Notes under the pieces: generated by a model
What the model was told of the DNA's origin: nothing
What the model saw: only the letters and a program-made list of their open reading frames with translations
Databases searched by the model: none
In this document: in pieces, positions 12,986-14,346 of the stretch
How the letters are laid out: the number at the start of each line of letters is the position of its first letter
Numbering within the stretch: position 1 is the stretch's first letter
Program-made: the position numbers and the translations under genes
Assembly (NCBI RefSeq): GCF_035492295.1
Contig: NZ_DATJJK010000085.1
Span: 1 to 14,346, forward strand
Reading direction: 5' to 3'
Length of the DNA stretch: 14,346 nt
DNA from: Acidisoma sp035492295
Lineage (GTDB): Bacteria > Pseudomonadota > Alphaproteobacteria > Acetobacterales > Acetobacteraceae

Positions 12986-13612
12986 ATGAGCGTCGCTGCG
13001 GACCTCATCGCCTTCACGCTTGCGGCATCGCTGCTCACGATCACACCCGGGCTCGATACGGCGCTTGTGCTGCGCACGCTGGCGGCCCACGGACCTGCCC
13101 AGGCCTTCAAGACCGCCTGCGGAATCGCGCTCGGCTGCCTCGCCTGGGGGATCATCGTAGCGGCCGGTCTGGGCGCCGTGCTGGCGGCCTCTCATCTCGC
13201 TTATGAGGTGCTGCACTGGGTCGGCGCGAGCTATCTGCTTTATCTCGGCATAAAACTGATCCTGACCCCGAGACGCCATGGCATTGAAGCGAGCACGGAA
13301 ACAAACCCTTCGGGCTCGCGCGCATGGATGCGCGGATTTCTCACCAATATCCTGAATCCCAAGGTCGGGATCTTCTACGTATCCTTCCTGCCGCAATTCA
13401 TCCCGCCGCATGCCGATGTGCCGGTGATGGTTGTCTTACTCGCCTGCATCCATGTCCTGCTCGGCCTCGCCTGGTTCGCGCTTTTGATCAGTGCCGCAGG
13501 CAGACTTCTGCCGTTGTTGCAAAGACCGCCCGTGGTGGCCGCGATGGATCGGCTGACCGGCTTTGTCTTCCTGGCTTTCGGCTTGAAACTCGCCCTCAGC
13601 GAAAGGCCTTAG
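12986..13612 (+). CDS. LysE/RhtB-family exporter (second of tandem pair)
   Basis: A second LysE-type exporter, 208 residues, with the same six-segment layout but little direct similarity to its neighbour. The signature is ITPGLDTALVLR (19-30), in which the usual PGP reads P21-G22-L23, and the second conserved block is LTNILNPKVGIFYVSFLPQFI. The loop after the third segment carries LTPRRHGIEASTETNPSGSR, basic and then polar. The ATG at 12986 lies 8 bases after the first exporter's stop, so the two are almost certainly on one message; there is no clear Shine-Dalgarno. The frame runs upstream to 12824 inside the first gene, but those residues are Arg-rich and not LysE-like. Its TAG stop overlaps the convergent epmA stop by 4 bases. 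Substrate is unknown. Confidence 0.9.
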   Translation: MSVAADLIAFTLAASLLTITPGLDTALVLRTLAAHGPAQAFKTACGIALGCLAWGIIVAAGLGAVLAASHLAYEVLHWVGASYLLYLGIKLILTPRRHGIEASTETNPSGSRAWMRGFLTNILNPKVGIFYVSFLPQFIPPHADVPVMVVLLACIHVLLGLAWFALLISAAGRLLPLLQRPPVVAAMDRLTGFVFLAFGLKLALSERP

Positions 13613-13627
13613 CCGGGCGTCTCCGGC
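13609..13627. other. Overlapping convergent stops with a small stem (LysE/epmA junction)
   Basis: TTAG at 13609-13612 contains the forward TAG and the reverse-strand TAA. Next to it, GCCGG (13612-13616) and CCGGC (13623-13627) form a 5-bp inverted repeat with a 6-base loop. There is no T-run. Terminator function is doubtful. Confidence 0.25.
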
Positions 13628-14346
13628 AGCCACTGGACCTGATCGATACGGTCCGCGCCCGCCGCGATCATGGCGAGACGGTCGAAACCGAGGGCGATGC
13701 CGGCCGCAGGCGGCATGCCGTGTTCGAGGGCCTGGAGAAAATCCTCGTCCAGCGCCCAGCCCTCATCGCCGTAAAGGGCGCGGCGCCGGGCGCGCTCCTC
13801 CAGAAAGCGGGCCCGCTGCTCGGCCGCGTCGGTCAGTTCCACGAAGGCATTGGCGAGTTCCATGCCGCAAACGAACAGCTCGAAGCGCTCAGCAGCGCGC
13901 GGGTCGATGGGATCGCGCCGGGCGAGCGCCGCCTGGGCCGCCGGCCAATGGGTCAGGAACGTCGGCTGCGCCTGACCGAGATGGGGCTCGATATGGCCGA
14001 GGAGGAGACGAAAGAAGAGATCCTCCCAGTCCTCGCCCGCACGCAGTTTGGCACCCGCCGCGGCCGCGAGCGCCGCCGCATCCCCGGCCGTGCCGAGCAG
14101 ATCGGCGCCCAGATGCCGCTGGAAGGCTTCCGCCAGCGTCACATGCTCCATGCGCGCCAGATCGGTGGTGATGCCCTGCGACGTCACCACCGGCGGCAGT
14201 ACGGCGCGCAGGAAATCCGCCGTTTCCGCCATCAGATCCGCCATGCTGGCGCCGGGGCGATACCATTCCAGCATGGTGAATTCGGCCGCGTGACGCCGGC
14301 TGCCCTCCCCATTCCGCCACACACGCGCGAGTTGGAAGATCGGCCC
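13609..14346 (-). CDS. epmA: EF-P lysine aminoacylase EpmA/PoxA/GenX (5' partial)
   Basis: Class II lysyl-tRNA-synthetase paralogue that attaches (R)-beta-lysine to elongation factor P, helping ribosomes through proline runs. The frame is open to the window edge; 245 residues are visible of about 325-350. Motif 2 is present (VWRNGEG then EFTMLEWYRPGA), as is the EpmA-type GMELANAFVELTDAAEQRARF and motif 3 in GIALGFDRLAMIAAGADRI. The protein ends QVQWLPETPG soon after motif 3. 'ELANAF...DAAEQR' and the short C-terminus fit EpmA better than LysS, but the absence of an anticodon-binding domain cannot be verified because the N-terminus is outside. Neither efp nor epmB is visible; they may lie beyond the right edge. 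Its stop overlaps the LysE gene's stop. Confidence 0.9.
   Translation of the reverse strand, partial: GPIFQLARVWRNGEGSRRHAAEFTMLEWYRPGASMADLMAETADFLRAVLPPVVTSQGITTDLARMEHVTLAEAFQRHLGADLLGTAGDAAALAAAAGAKLRAGEDWEDLFFRLLLGHIEPHLGQAQPTFLTHWPAAQAALARRDPIDPRAAERFELFVCGMELANAFVELTDAAEQRARFLEERARRRALYGDEGWALDEDFLQALEHGMPPAAGIALGFDRLAMIAAGADRIDQVQWLPETPG

Noticed and set aside
1..14346. CRISPR arrays, tRNA/rRNA genes, transposases, integrases, attachment sites or toxin-antitoxin and defence genes
   Set aside because: No spaced direct repeats, no tRNA-like cloverleaf, no mobile-element protein and no defence-type domain were seen. The RHH-like segment at 1510 is fused to an enzyme and has no toxin gene beside it.

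Overview
This is a gene-dense, GC-rich chromosomal stretch from a Gram-negative bacterium, most likely an alphaproteobacterium of the Rhodospirillales/Acetobacteraceae type. That placement is inferred from the base composition, an LpxB lipid A gene, a separate secD-secF pair, a TPR/GT9-type glycosyltransferase and catabolic acetoin genes. It is not proven by any marker. I found 15 protein genes, two of them cut by the window ends. I found no tRNA, rRNA, CRISPR array, insertion sequence, integrase or obvious foreign island. Codon usage and GC look even throughout.

Layout: (1) 1-2343, plus strand: acetolactate synthase (5' end missing) followed by acetolactate decarboxylase, a two-gene acetoin pathway. 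The decarboxylase carries an unusual N-terminal segment that looks like a ribbon-helix-helix domain. (2) 2340-6410, minus strand: secD and secF (protein export motor), then a TPR-plus-GT9-like protein. (3) 6651-8683, plus strand: a Gfo/Idh/MocA-family dehydrogenase resembling the type found in lpx loci, then a 2-oxoglutarate/Fe(II) oxygenase of the isopenicillin N synthase superfamily. The oxygenase is preceded by a close match to a sigma-54 promoter. (4) 8690-12174, minus strand: a tightly coupled five-gene set in transcription order: small lipoprotein, GNAT acetyltransferase, nitrilase-family hydrolase, second GNAT acetyltransferase, lpxB. Each junction overlaps by 1-4 bases. (5) 12360-13612, plus strand: two adjacent but diverged LysE/RhtB-type exporters. 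(6) 13609-14346, minus strand: the C-terminal two thirds of an EpmA/PoxA/GenX-type EF-P lysine ligase.

The recognisable jobs are acetoin formation, Sec-dependent export, lipid A/envelope assembly, amino-acid-type export and EF-P modification. Most of this is ordinary housekeeping. I see no clear new defence or mobile system. The signals most worth checking are: the RHH-like fusion on the decarboxylase; the sigma-54-like promoter of the oxygenase; the lipoprotein-GNAT-nitrilase-GNAT-lpxB operon; an interleaved pair of perfect stems (possible pseudoknot) in that operon's leader; and convergent gene ends that overlap by four bases in the same TAA/TAG way, one with a perfect 9-bp stem lying in the last codons.
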